Origin: Myxococcales bacterium
Lineage (GTDB): Bacteria > Myxococcota > Myxococcia > Myxococcales > Myxococcaceae
DNA: 64,000 nt
NCBI GenBank assembly: GCA_016191815.1
Contig: JACPVI010000061.1
Span: 124,001 to 188,000, forward strand
Reading direction: 5' to 3'
Of the stretch, positions 1-8,757 are shown piece after piece. Position numbers and translations under genes: made by a program. The notes beneath the pieces were generated by a model, which had not been told where the DNA came from, did no database searches, and saw nothing but the letters and a program-made list of their open reading frames with translations. The first letter of the stretch is position 1, and each line of letters starts with the position of its first letter.

Positions 1-2061
1 GCCCAGGGTGACGAGGCGGGTGCGGAGCGAGCCGCCCAGGCCGCGCTGACCCTGACCGCAGCCGACATGATGAACCACGCGGGTGCCTGGAGCAGCAGTG
101 GAATGACGAAGCTCTTCCGGGGCGACCTGGAGGGCGCCACCGGGTGCTTCCGGAGGGCCCTGAGCGTGGCCTGGAAGAACTCCATCACCCAGGAGTACTG
201 GGTGGTGGCGATTCCGGCCCTCGCCGAGGCGGCGGTGCTCCAGTGTCGCTCCTTGGGCGCCTCGAACCGAGCGGCCTTGGCTCGCGCGCTTCGCCTGTGC
301 CGGTTCGCGCGACTCGTGCCGCTCGTCTATCCGGTCTACGGGCCGATGGCACACCGCGTCTCGGCGATGGCCTACGCCCTCAAGGGAGACCTGCGCCGCT
401 CCCGGCGCCACCTGGAGCGGGCGACGGCCGAGGCCGCCCGGCTGAGAATGCAGCTCGAGGTGGCCAGGATCCACCAGGTCCGGGGTGACCTGCTGCCGGC
501 GAGCGATCCCCGCCGCCAGATGTACTACGAGCTGGCTGGGGCGAACTATCGCCGGCTGGGGGCGCTGGCCCTGCTCAGGAGCCTCCCCGCGGAGCACCAA
601 GAGGTCGACGAGCCCTCTGGCTCGAGCAGCCTCAGCGGAGGGGACGGTGAGTTGCAGACCCCGGGCAGACCTCCCTCCAAGTCGGACCGTAGGAGCGAGC
701 TTTCGCTCGATTGGCTGGTGCAGATCGCCCAGGAGATCGGGAAGCTCGGGGAGCCGACGAAGCTCCAGGAGGAGATTCTCCGCGTGGCGACGGAGCAGAC
801 CGGCGCCCAATCGGGCTGCATCTTCCTCTACAATCCTGAGAAGGAGCCTGACCCGGGGCTGCCCAGGGGACTGACGCGGGTGGCGAGCTACGTGCAGGGC
901 GAGGCGGCCTCGCTCCTGCCGAGCACCAGCGTCCTGGAGCAGGTGCTCCGGACGCGCGACCGCGTCATCGTGGGCGACGCCCAGGAGGATCTCTCCGGAG
1001 CGCGCAGCGTGATGCTCAGCAAGAAGCGCTCGCTTCTTTGCGCCCCCATGGTGGTGGGCAGGCGGATGGTGGGGCTGCTCTACCTCGAGAACAACCTTCT
1101 CTCCCGGGTCTTCTCCGCCCGAGACCTGGAGGCGGTGGGCATTCTCTCGGCGCAGGCGGTGATCGCGCTGGAGAACTCCTCCTATCTGGCCAAGGCCCGC
1201 GAGGCACACCGCAGCGAGTACGCGCTGCGGCGGCTGTTCCAGAGCTACGTGCCGCCAGCGGTGGTGCACGAGGTGCTAAGGCGCAACCACGAGGGCATGC
1301 TCAAGGGTGAGCGGCGGGTGCTCACGGCCCTCTTCGCTGACATTCGCGGGTTCACCGGCCTCTCGGAGGAGCTCGATCCCGAGCAGCTACTGGTCCAGCT
1401 CAACGAGCTGTTCGCCGCGATCAGCGAGGTCATCAATGATTGCCACGGCATCGTGGACAAGTTTATCGGCGACGCGGTGATGGCCCTGTTCGGCGTGCCC
1501 AACTCCCGGGGGAACGACGCACTCAACGCGGTGACCGCGGCGGTGCGGATCCAGCAGGCGGTCCGCAAGATCAACGCCCGGAGCGCCACCGCCGGCCGGC
1601 GGCCGGTGGCCCTGGGGATCGGCGTCAACAGCGGCGAGGCGGTGGTGGGGAACGTGGGCTCCCAGCAGCGGATGGAGTACACCGCCGTGGGCGACACCAT
1701 CAATCTGGCCTCCGGCGTGGAAGCCACCACCTCCACCTACCGCACCGGCATCCTCATCACCGAGCACACCCGCGTCCATCTGGGTGAGGCGTTCGGCGTG
1801 CGGCAGCTCGAGAGCATCCGGGTCGGGGGGCGAGCCAGGCCGGTCAGGCTCTACGAGGTCCTCGGAAGGAGCGAGCAGATGGACCCGGATCAGGCGGCGC
1901 TGCTCGAGACGTTTCAGAGGGGGCTTGGCGCATACGAGCAGGGGGAGTGGCTAAAGGCGGAGTCGGCCTTCGGCGAGGTGATCCGCGCATGCCCGCAAGA
2001 TGGGCCAGCCAGCGTGTTCTTGCAGCGGGTCATCGAGCGACACACGCGGGGGTCCGGCTGA
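1..2061 (+). CDS. C-terminal part of a kinase/TPR/GAF/class III adenylate cyclase signalling protein (5' truncated by window edge)
   Basis: The frame is open from base 1, and residues before the first ATG (67) still align with the full-length paralog at 11203-16482, so the gene begins outside the window. What remains is a TPR-like helical region, a GAF domain (about 720-1200), a class III nucleotide cyclase domain (about 1300-1770) and a short TPR-like tail. Both metal-binding aspartates of the cyclase are visible, in FADIRGF and in FIGDAVMALFG. The Asn-x3-Arg motif that supports catalysis reads NLASG here, with Gly at 1714-1716 in place of the Arg found in the paralog. The family makes cAMP from ATP in the cytoplasm. 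This copy may have low activity or may act as a regulatory partner. Confidence 0.9.
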   Translation, partial: AQGDEAGAERAAQAALTLTAADMMNHAGAWSSSGMTKLFRGDLEGATGCFRRALSVAWKNSITQEYWVVAIPALAEAAVLQCRSLGASNRAALARALRLCRFARLVPLVYPVYGPMAHRVSAMAYALKGDLRRSRRHLERATAEAARLRMQLEVARIHQVRGDLLPASDPRRQMYYELAGANYRRLGALALLRSLPAEHQEVDEPSGSSSLSGGDGELQTPGRPPSKSDRRSELSLDWLVQIAQEIGKLGEPTKLQEEILRVATEQTGAQSGCIFLYNPEKEPDPGLPRGLTRVASYVQGEAASLLPSTSVLEQVLRTRDRVIVGDAQEDLSGARSVMLSKKRSLLCAPMVVGRRMVGLLYLENNLLSRVFSARDLEAVGILSAQAVIALENSSYLAKAREAHRSEYALRRLFQSYVPPAVVHEVLRRNHEGMLKGERRVLTALFADIRGFTGLSEELDPEQLLVQLNELFAAISEVINDCHGIVDKFIGDAVMALFGVPNSRGNDALNAVTAAVRIQQAVRKINARSATAGRRPVALGIGVNSGEAVVGNVGSQQRMEYTAVGDTINLASGVEATTSTYRTGILITEHTRVHLGEAFGVRQLESIRVGGRARPVRLYEVLGRSEQMDPDQAALLETFQRGLGAYEQGEWLKAESAFGEVIRACPQDGPASVFLQRVIERHTRGSG

Positions 2062-2161
2062 GCCGCGCGGGCAGGTCGTTGGCGCGAAGGCCGAGACTCG
2101 CGCGGCGACGCCCGCGGTGCCGAGGCCCAAAGCCCGGGCGAGCCACCCGTCGCCCGCGGAC

Positions 2162-3775
2162 TCATTGCTGGCCAGCCGGGCTCTTAGGGGCGGCGGGGCC
2201 ACGCCGACGGAACCGGCGGGCGGCGGCGTCCACCCGCTCGGCGGTGAGCTTTCCGCTCCCGATCGCCCCGGTGAATCCGCCGCCTGGCTGGGACCATGCG
2301 CCCGCCAAGTACAACCCCCGAACCGGCGTTCGGTTGTCGGGCCGGCGCCTGCCTGTCTGTGCCTCAACCGACGCGGCCCCGTAGACCGCGCCCGCAGGGT
2401 TCAAGGTGTAGCGGGCCATGGTGTGGGGTGTGGCGAGCTCGGCGTGCTCGATGCGGTCGCGGATCCCAGGAATCTCCCGCTCCACCGACCGCAGCATCGC
2501 CTCCATCACCTCCCGCTTTCGGGCCCGGTAGGCTTCCGAGCCTCTGGGTGGCCAGGCGGCGGCCTCGTCGAGCAAGCAGACCGAAGCCACGCTGTGGCCT
2601 TCCGGCGCCAATCTGGAGTCGATCGCCCCATAGTTGGAAAGGTGCCAAATTCGCTCGCCGTAGGGGCTCCGCACCGAGAGCTCCGCGAACCGGCGGAGCT
2701 CGGGCGGCTCCTCCCCTGGGAGGTGGATCAAGAGGTAGGAAGGCATTCCCAGCTCGGCGAGCGAGCCGGAAAGGCCCAGGTAGAGGGCGGTGATGGACGG
2801 CGAGGGAAGGATCGCCTCTACCCGCTCCCGCAGCTCGGGCTCGATCGACTCTTGCGGCAAGAGCTGCAGGAAGGTCTGCTGCGGCGAGGCGTTGGAGATC
2901 ACCCAGCGTGCCGGGAGGAGCCGGCGGGCGCCGGTTCGCAGGTTCCGCGCCTCCACCGCGCAGACGCGCCCGGCCTCCAGCTCGATGCGGGTCGCCTCGT
3001 GGCGAAGCAGGACCTGGCCCCCGTTCCGCACGACCCGCTCCGCCAGTGCCCTCGAGAGCGAGTGCGAGGAGCCCTGCACGTAGGCCGCCCGGCGCAAGTA
3101 GGAGCCAAACCCGAGCGCATAGGCCCGGAGCGGGAGCTGGAAGGGGTCATCGAGGTGATAGCTGGTCTGCATCGCCAGGATCAGCCTGAGCTCCCGTCCC
3201 GTAAAGGACTCCTCCAGCACCTCTCCCAGCGTGCGCGACCACCAACGCTCGCAGTCGGCCAAGGGGTCGGAGCGGGGCCTGCGACCCAAGTGCTCGGCGA
3301 GCACGGCGTGAAGGCGCTCGGAGGGAACCCCCGAACCGCCCGCCAGGCCGCCGCCAAGGCCGGTGAGGCTATAGCCCAGCATGGCCGCGAGGAAGCGTTC
3401 AATGGCGCTCTCCTCCTCGGGGTACTGCGCGCAGAGCATCCGGAGGAGATCGCGGCATCGCGCGGGCAGAGTGACGCGGCGCGCCCCCAGCCGCATGGTG
3501 CAAAGCTCCCCGAGCTCGATCAGCGGCACGTCCTCCTGCAGGCGCAACTCGGAGAACGCGCTCGCCTTGATGTCGAACTCGTCCAGCGGCGCGTCGATCT
3601 CGTGCAGGCTCGCCTCGAAGACGAAGCGGCCACGGCGGAAGGAGGTGGCGTAGCCGCCGGGCACGGTGTGGCGCTCGACCACTACGACCTCGAACCCCCG
3701 CTGGGCCAAGAGCGCTCCGGCGGTCAGTCCGCCAAGCCCGGCTCCGATGACCACCACCGGTTCGCGCGCCTGCAT
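2162..3775 (-). CDS. FAD-dependent oxidoreductase, phytoene desaturase / carotenoid isomerase-like
   Basis: A 537-aa protein from an ATG at 3775. Residues 7-34 form a dinucleotide-binding fold (VIGAGLGGLTAGALLAQRG), followed closely by the GGYATSF stretch seen after the first beta-alpha-beta unit in CrtI/CrtISO-type enzymes. The C-terminus has the matching FAD motif (LYLAGAWSQPGGGFTGA). The family desaturates, saturates or isomerises polyene or retinoid-type lipids using FAD. The open frame extends further upstream, but the Rossmann motif at residue 7 and a divergent gene starting at 3938 favour this start. The substrate cannot be told from sequence. The neighbouring acyl-ACP reductase, FabZ and ACP genes hint at lipid chemistry. 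Confidence 0.85.
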   Translation of the reverse strand: MQAREPVVVIGAGLGGLTAGALLAQRGFEVVVVERHTVPGGYATSFRRGRFVFEASLHEIDAPLDEFDIKASAFSELRLQEDVPLIELGELCTMRLGARRVTLPARCRDLLRMLCAQYPEEESAIERFLAAMLGYSLTGLGGGLAGGSGVPSERLHAVLAEHLGRRPRSDPLADCERWWSRTLGEVLEESFTGRELRLILAMQTSYHLDDPFQLPLRAYALGFGSYLRRAAYVQGSSHSLSRALAERVVRNGGQVLLRHEATRIELEAGRVCAVEARNLRTGARRLLPARWVISNASPQQTFLQLLPQESIEPELRERVEAILPSPSITALYLGLSGSLAELGMPSYLLIHLPGEEPPELRRFAELSVRSPYGERIWHLSNYGAIDSRLAPEGHSVASVCLLDEAAAWPPRGSEAYRARKREVMEAMLRSVEREIPGIRDRIEHAELATPHTMARYTLNPAGAVYGAASVEAQTGRRRPDNRTPVRGLYLAGAWSQPGGGFTGAIGSGKLTAERVDAAARRFRRRGPAAPKSPAGQQ

Positions 3776-3937
3776 GGAACGGGCACCCGAGGGCCCCGGT
3801 GAATCCCAGCACCGCCCGAGGCAGAGCGCAATGACTCCCGGGCCCTCGCCGCCAGAAGGGCGCGATACCCCCCGTCGAACACCGATGCTAGGGTCGGCGC
3901 GAGTGTCGCTTTCGACCTCCGACACGGGAACGAACCA
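3776..3937. promoter_or_regulatory. Divergent intergenic region between oxidoreductase and SDR genes
   Basis: This 162-base gap separates two genes transcribed away from each other, so it must hold both promoters. A weak -10-like GATGCTAGGGT lies near 3884-3894 on the plus strand. No convincing -35, operator or riboswitch was recognised. Confidence 0.35.
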
Positions 3938-5002
3938 ATGCGAGCTTTGGTCACCGGAGCAAGTGGTCACGTCGGCGCCAACCTGTGCCGCGAGCTGCTC
4001 GCGCACGGCCACCAAGTGGCGGCGTTCGTGCGGAAGACGTCGGACCTGCGTGGCCTGGAGTCGCTCGACGTCGAGTACCGCCACGGCGACATCCGCGACG
4101 CGGAGGCCCTGCAGCAGGCGGTCCAGGGCTGCGATCTCGTCTTTCACACCGCCGCCGTCTACGACCTCGGCACTCGGACCACCCGCGCCGAAGAGGTGAC
4201 GGGGCCGGCCCTGGAGGGAACCCGCAACGCCATCGCCGCTGCCGCCAAGGCGGGGGTCAAGCGCGTCGTCTTCACCAGCTCGGTGATGGCGGTGGGTAAC
4301 TCGCGCAGCCCGGAGGTAATCCTCGCCGAGAAGGATTGGAACCAGGAGCAGAACACCCCCTACGAGGTCGCCAAGGTCGAGTCGGAGCGAGAGGCCTACC
4401 GGCTGGCCGAGCAGCACGGCATCGAGCTGGTGGTGACGGTGCCGGCGGGCCTGCTCGGCCCCTATGACTACCGGCTCACCCCTTCCATGGGGCTGTTGTG
4501 CGATCTGATCAACGGAGATGCAGTCCTCGGCTCGGGCGGGGCTCCCTGGGTGGACGCCCGCGACGTCGCCCGCGGCCACCTCCAAGCGGCGAGCAAGGGC
4601 CGCGCCGGAGAGCGCTACATCCTCGCCGGCGAGGGGGCGAGCAACCGCGACTGGATGCGGGAGCTGGGCGAGGCCAGCGGGAGCTCGCCCCGGTACCTGC
4701 CCTTGCCGCGCGCTTTGGCAATTCCGAGCGTGGCCATGCTGAACGGATTCTTGCACCTCCTCGGGAGAACCCCGCAGCTGACCACCCAGTGGGCGCGGGC
4801 GGGGGCGGGGCGCTACTGGTACTACGACTCCTCCAAGGCGGAGCGAGAGCTCGGCTGGACGCGCCGCGAGCGCCGCCAGATGTTTCTCGACTGCGCCCGC
4901 TGGCTCGCCTTCACCGGCCGGCTCAAGCCCAAGATCGCCGGGCCCTTGCTCGCGACCCACCCGCCCGACCCGGAATGGAGCCGCCCTTCGCGCGCCCGAT
5001 AG
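3938..5002 (+). CDS. NAD(P)-dependent epimerase/dehydratase, dihydroflavonol-4-reductase-like extended SDR
   Basis: A 354-aa extended short-chain dehydrogenase. The N-terminal nucleotide-binding motif TGASGHVGANL is at residues 6-16, the TSSVMAVG strand carries the catalytic Ser region, and the active-site pair is Tyr142 and Lys146 in YEVAK. The length fits the family (about 320-360 aa). Such enzymes reduce ketones or aldehydes, or epimerise sugars, with NAD(P)H in the cytoplasm. It converges on the acyl-ACP reductase operon, whose last gene ends at 5019, so an aldehyde or keto-lipid substrate is possible but only an inference. It starts with an ATG after GGAACGAACCA, without a strong ribosome site. 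Confidence 0.85.
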   Translation: MRALVTGASGHVGANLCRELLAHGHQVAAFVRKTSDLRGLESLDVEYRHGDIRDAEALQQAVQGCDLVFHTAAVYDLGTRTTRAEEVTGPALEGTRNAIAAAAKAGVKRVVFTSSVMAVGNSRSPEVILAEKDWNQEQNTPYEVAKVESEREAYRLAEQHGIELVVTVPAGLLGPYDYRLTPSMGLLCDLINGDAVLGSGGAPWVDARDVARGHLQAASKGRAGERYILAGEGASNRDWMRELGEASGSSPRYLPLPRALAIPSVAMLNGFLHLLGRTPQLTTQWARAGAGRYWYYDSSKAERELGWTRRERRQMFLDCARWLAFTGRLKPKIAGPLLATHPPDPEWSRPSRAR

Positions 5003-5011
5003 CTGCGGGTG

Positions 5012-5028
5012 GGGCGCCTCAGGCGCCC
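5012..5028. terminator. Hairpin between convergent genes, possible bidirectional terminator
   Basis: A perfect 7-bp stem (GGGCGCC / GGCGCCC) with a 3-base loop. The loop (5019-5021) is the stop codon of the minus-strand reductase gene. There is no T-run on either side, so intrinsic termination is uncertain. Confidence 0.4.
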
Positions 5029-7193
5029 GCGGGAAGGGAAAACACCAGCCGGCTGCGCTCGCCGCCAGGGGACCTTTCGATGGCTTCGAGCAGCGTCGCC
5101 GCGCCTTGGCCCGCCAGTGGCTCCAGCAGGTGGATGACGGTTGAGATCGCCTTCAATCCCTCGAGTGGCTTCTCCTCGAGGCTGGGCCGGGCCCGCTGCA
5201 CCAGTGCTTTGGCCCCGGCGTCGCCGGTGTGGGGCAGATAGACCAGGAACTTCGCCGGCGAGACCCGGCAGCCGAAGTCGTCGCTGCGAGTGAGCGAGAC
5301 CAGCGCCGAGGTGAACTCCGCCAGCGCCAGCTCCGAGGGCGGCGAGTCGCCCTGCCACTCCAGGCAGATCTCCAGGATGGAGCATTGGAGCTTGTGGCGG
5401 CGAGCCCGGTTGAGCTCGGCGTCCATCCGCGCAATGAATTCCGCAAGCGGCACCAGCCGGGTGTTCCGTCCGGAAGAGATGCGCGCGCCCTGCTGGGCGC
5501 TGCGCACCATGATCGCGGCGTTGCGCGACAGCAGGCTGAGAAGCGCAAGGTCCTGCCCGGTGAAGACTTCTCCTTCGCCGAGCCGGTTCAGCACCTGGAT
5601 GGCGCCTATGGCCCGGCCTATCCCCGGCAAGGGGCTGCAGATCATCGATCGGGTCTGGAAGCCGGTCTGCTTGTCGGCGCTCGAATTGAAGGCGGCGTGC
5701 GCCCGGGCGTTCGAGACGATTTGCCCGATCCCGCCGGAGATCACCTCGCCGACGATGCCGGTGCCAATGGGGACGCTGAAGCGGGCGAGCTGCTCTCCCG
5801 CCGGGCCCACAGAGGCCTCGCAGACGATCCGTTCTCCGTTGGCGTCCACCAGCCACAGCGAGGCCGCCTCCGCCTTGAAGGCCCGCACCATTCGCCGGAG
5901 CAGTTGCCGGAAGAACCCCACCAGGTCCGCGCTGGCGTCGATGGCCTCGGCCAGCTCGTCCAGCATGGTGAGCTGGGCCAGCCGCTGGCGGAATCCGCTC
6001 CGGACCAGCCGCAGCTGGATGTCGGCGTCGCCGATGGGCTCCCCGAAGGAGCGCAGGTGGGCCAGCTTGAAGCCGTGCCTGGCCGCCACGGCGCTCAGCT
6101 TCTGCACCCGCTCGGTGGAGAAGTTGACGATCTCCAGGCCGCGCTCTCGCTCGTTCTCGAGAGCCAGCAGCATCGTCTCTCCGATGCACGCATAGACGAC
6201 GCCGGGCGGCACCCCGTAGTAGGGGTGCATGGTGCGGGCGGTGAAACCGCCGGGAACCTCCACCAGCCCGCCGTCGATCACCAGCACGTCGTCGCGCGCC
6301 GAGGCCACGTCGCGGCTGACGTTGGTGGGCCTGGAGACGTCGCAGACCACCGAGCCGGTCGCGAGGTGGTGCGGGGCCACCAGCGCCTCCGGGCTGCTGG
6401 TGGCGAGCAGCACCACGTTGGCCTCCGAGAGGGCCTCCTGCAGGTCGGTGGTGACGTGCACCTCGCGCCCGGTCTCACGCCGGATCTTCTCCGCCTTCAG
6501 GGCCAGTCTCTCCTTGGTGCGCGCCACCAGGCTCAAGGAGCAATCGACGTTGCGGGCCAGGATTTCCGCGCAGACCCCTCCGATGGAGCCGGTGGCGCCT
6601 ACCACCGCGATGCGGCAGGAGCCGAGGTCGATGCCCATCTTCAGCGCGCCCGCCTGGACGCCTTCCAGCGCCATGGCTGCGGTCAGGCAGTTGCCGGAGG
6701 TGACGGTCAGGGCAAGCTGCTCCTGGAGCTGCATCGGAATGCCCGGCGGGAAAATGGAGGTGTAGCCACCCAGGCCGAGCACCGAGGCGCCCAGCCGCTC
6801 CGCCACGTGCCCCACCTGGACGATGCGCTGGGCCACCACCTTGCCCGGCAGGGTGAAGTGCTGCTCGGGAAGCAGCCAGGTGGAGATGAGGTAGCCCCGG
6901 ATCACGTCCCCGGTGTGGGACCTGATGTCCTCGATCACCGCGGTCACCTGCGGCGGAAGCCAGAGGAGCACCTTCTCCATGAACTCGCGCCGCGCCGGGG
7001 TCAGCTCCGAAGGAGACAGCAGCCAGCGCTCGATCTGTTCGGGCAGCGTCCGGAGGTAGTCCAGGACCTCCGCGGCCTGAGTCCATTGCGGAGCCAGGCT
7101 CTCCAGCTCCTCGTAGCGCTCGCAGAGGAAGGGAACGCAGTGCAGCGCCTCGCGCGGCGTGGCGGCGTTGTAGGCCCACGCAAAGGTCCTCAT
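5019..7193 (-). CDS. Acyl-ACP reductase (AAR-like) fused to GAF and degenerate GGDEF-like domains
   Basis: A 724-aa protein with an ATG at 7193 that shares ATGA with the stop of the upstream fabZ-like gene. Residues 1-380 resemble cyanobacterial long-chain acyl-ACP reductase, which reduces acyl-ACP to fatty aldehyde with NADPH. It has the LGLGGYTSIFPPG segment (138-151), LTVTSGN (162-168), the Rossmann motif VVGATGSIGG (197-206) and Cys336 in VYACIGE, where the family has its acyl-thioester cysteine. Residues about 415-565 look like a GAF domain. Residues about 575-710 follow a GGDEF fold outline (RSDDF...R...F..YLP), but the signature loop reads SPAKF, so cyclase activity is not expected. 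Cyanobacterial AAR is about 340 aa, so the C-terminal half is an added sensory module. The reductase call is good; the chain length and use of the aldehyde are unknown. Confidence 0.8.
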   Translation of the reverse strand: MRTFAWAYNAATPREALHCVPFLCERYEELESLAPQWTQAAEVLDYLRTLPEQIERWLLSPSELTPARREFMEKVLLWLPPQVTAVIEDIRSHTGDVIRGYLISTWLLPEQHFTLPGKVVAQRIVQVGHVAERLGASVLGLGGYTSIFPPGIPMQLQEQLALTVTSGNCLTAAMALEGVQAGALKMGIDLGSCRIAVVGATGSIGGVCAEILARNVDCSLSLVARTKERLALKAEKIRRETGREVHVTTDLQEALSEANVVLLATSSPEALVAPHHLATGSVVCDVSRPTNVSRDVASARDDVLVIDGGLVEVPGGFTARTMHPYYGVPPGVVYACIGETMLLALENERERGLEIVNFSTERVQKLSAVAARHGFKLAHLRSFGEPIGDADIQLRLVRSGFRQRLAQLTMLDELAEAIDASADLVGFFRQLLRRMVRAFKAEAASLWLVDANGERIVCEASVGPAGEQLARFSVPIGTGIVGEVISGGIGQIVSNARAHAAFNSSADKQTGFQTRSMICSPLPGIGRAIGAIQVLNRLGEGEVFTGQDLALLSLLSRNAAIMVRSAQQGARISSGRNTRLVPLAEFIARMDAELNRARRHKLQCSILEICLEWQGDSPPSELALAEFTSALVSLTRSDDFGCRVSPAKFLVYLPHTGDAGAKALVQRARPSLEEKPLEGLKAISTVIHLLEPLAGQGAATLLEAIERSPGGERSRLVFSLPAGA

Positions 7194-7624
7194 GCCGAGC
7201 CCACCTGTCCGAAGGAGAGCCTTCCGGAGGCGACTTCGACTTCGCCGACGCGGCAGACCACCTCGGCGATCGCCGCGGTGCTCACCACCTTGTCGGCTTT
7301 GGCGGTCACCACCAGCTGATCCCCGGGCCGCACGGGAGAGCGGAAACGGAAGCGCTCCACCCGGCCCAAGGCATAGAGGGGCTTGGGCGAGGGGTGGCCC
7401 GCGAGCATCATCAGGCAACAGGCCTGCGCGGCCGCCTCGATCATCAGCACTCCGGGCATGAGCGCCCGCCGGGGAAAGTGACCCTGTACGAAGGGCTCGG
7501 TCCCAGTCACGTTCTTCAGCGCAGTGATTGACTGTCCCGGAACCACTTCCACTGCGCGGTCAATCAGCACGAATGGGTAGGCATGGGGAAGCAGCGCGCA
7601 GATCTGGTCGAAATCGAGGGTCAT
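7190..7624 (-). CDS. fabZ: 3-hydroxyacyl-ACP dehydratase, FabZ-like hotdog protein
   Basis: A 144-aa protein from the ATG at 7624 (MTLDFDQI). Family hallmarks are HAYPFVLIDR with the catalytic His, GHFPRRALMPGVLMIEA with the catalytic Glu, and a following AAQ. It would dehydrate 3-hydroxyacyl-ACP to trans-2-enoyl-ACP. The stop overlaps the start of the acyl-ACP reductase (ATGA), so the two are translationally coupled. An ACP gene lies 204 bp upstream in the same direction. This looks like a dedicated copy for a specialised acyl chain, not the housekeeping fabZ, which usually sits with lpxD/lpxA. An upstream in-frame ATG at 7666 adds 14 residues that look unrelated to the family. Confidence 0.87.
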   Translation of the reverse strand: MTLDFDQICALLPHAYPFVLIDRAVEVVPGQSITALKNVTGTEPFVQGHFPRRALMPGVLMIEAAAQACCLMMLAGHPSPKPLYALGRVERFRFRSPVRPGDQLVVTAKADKVVSTAAIAEVVCRVGEVEVASGRLSFGQVGSA

Positions 7625-7828
7625 CCAGTTGCTCCGGGAGCTTTCAGAGCGTCGGGCATCCGTCAACGACCGATCCCGGCCCCGTCACGCAGGCCGACCC
7701 GAGTGCCGCGGTGAAGAGAACAGCCGAAGTCAACTCTCCGGGCCCGAGGTACTTCACGAAGTTTGCCGCAGCGGCCTCGCCCTCGGCCCGCCCGCACCGG
7801 CGAACCTTTCGCCCACGGCCACCGGCGG

Positions 7829-8083
7829 TCAGCTACCGCGCTGCGCCATGTACTTCTGCGCGACGGTGATCGATTGCCGCAAGCTGGTGAGCTCCTTGAG
7901 GTCGCGCTCCTCGAGCTTCACCTTGAAGGTCTTCTCCACTTTCGCGGCGATCTCCAGCAGCAGCATCGAGTCCAGGTCGAGCTCCTTGATGAAGTGAGCG
8001 TCCATGGTCACCGCCTCGGGCTCGATCTCCGCGGCCTCGGCGATGATTTTTCGCAGTGTGTTGGTGACTTCGTTAGTGTCCAC
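7829..8083 (-). CDS. Acyl carrier protein
   Basis: An 84-aa acidic protein. The GTG start at 8083 is preferred because GGGAGG lies just upstream on the minus strand. The phosphopantetheine attachment motif is LDLDSMLLLE, with Ser in DSM. It would carry the acyl chain as a thioester on the 4'-phosphopantetheine arm. It heads a same-strand set with the FabZ-like dehydratase and the acyl-ACP reductase, so it is probably the dedicated carrier whose acyl group those enzymes process. A longer reading from 8137 adds residues unlike ACP. Confidence 0.9.
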   Translation of the reverse strand: MDTNEVTNTLRKIIAEAAEIEPEAVTMDAHFIKELDLDSMLLLEIAAKVEKTFKVKLEERDLKELTSLRQSITVAQKYMAQRGS

Positions 8084-8277
8084 GGTTCCCTCCCAGGAAC
8101 CGCACCACTCTGTCACCGATCGGCGCGGTCCGTCCACCGTCTTCTGTCGGAGGCGAGACGCTGATCGCCCGCAGGGTCGCTCACCGGCGGGACGGCTCTG
8201 CGTGAGCGGAAAGCAGCCCTCGCGACTTGATGGTAACCTCCAGCCGCCATGAAGCCGACCTTCGAAAGGGACCGATC
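8084..8277. promoter_or_regulatory. Divergent intergenic region upstream of ACP operon and the 8278 gene
   Basis: These 194 bases separate the ACP operon (minus) from the next gene (plus) and should hold both promoters. On the plus strand TTGATGGTAACCTCC (8227-8241) lies about 40 bases ahead of the start at 8278. No clear inverted repeat was found. Confidence 0.35.
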
Positions 8278-8751
8278 ATGGCGGAGCTCCCGCTTCCCAG
8301 ATTCTCGGAGATCATCGCCCGCAGTATCGCCACCGCGACGTTCGTGGACACGGTGGAGCTGCTGTTCAAGGCGCTAGCGGAACGTGCCGACTCCGAGGAG
8401 CTGCGTGAAGTGCTCTACCGCGCCTTCTACGAGCGCGGCAAGCGGCTGGGAGAGAAGGCGCCGCTCGAGCGGCTTGGCTTGAGCTCCGACGCGATGGGCA
8501 TCGCCGTCTTCCCCCACCTCTCGGACGAGGGGATGCAGATCGAGGGCACCATCGTCGAGGCCAGCCCGACCAGGGTCGTGAAGGAAGTCACCAAGTGCCC
8601 GATGCAGCACATTTCCGCCGACCTGTGCCACGCCTATGACGGAATGATGCTGGGGATGGTGGAAGGGATGAACCCCGCCTACAAGTGCTCGCTGCCTCAG
8701 TGCCTCTCTCGAGGCGATTCCGTTTGCCGGGTGGTGGTCGAAAAGAAGTGA
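8278..8751 (+). CDS. Small Cys-containing protein resembling the ATC-hydrolase-like / V4R-like family
   Basis: A 157-aa soluble protein. The start at 8278 has AAAGGGA upstream. The N-terminal half is helical. The C-terminal half carries CPMQHIS, then CSLPQC, then a final GDSVCRVVV. This spaced-cysteine pattern is seen in the L-2-amino-thiazoline-4-carboxylic acid hydrolase-like family (PF14196) and related small-molecule or metal-binding domains. It has no signal peptide or membrane segment. It is divergent from the acyl-ACP reductase operon and could sense a metabolite for it, but that is only context. The family call is tentative. Confidence 0.55.
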   Translation: MAELPLPRFSEIIARSIATATFVDTVELLFKALAERADSEELREVLYRAFYERGKRLGEKAPLERLGLSSDAMGIAVFPHLSDEGMQIEGTIVEASPTRVVKEVTKCPMQHISADLCHAYDGMMLGMVEGMNPAYKCSLPQCLSRGDSVCRVVVEKK

Positions 8752-8757
8752 GCCGGG

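Noticed and set aside
2000-3802. 600-codon plus-strand reading across the oxidoreductase gene
   Set aside because: It lies opposite the CrtI-like gene, which has clear FAD motifs; the plus-strand reading has no recognisable motifs.
7625-7828. Possible gene between the FabZ-like and ACP genes
   Set aside because: No start with a ribosome site and no protein-like reading was found; probably leader or spacer.
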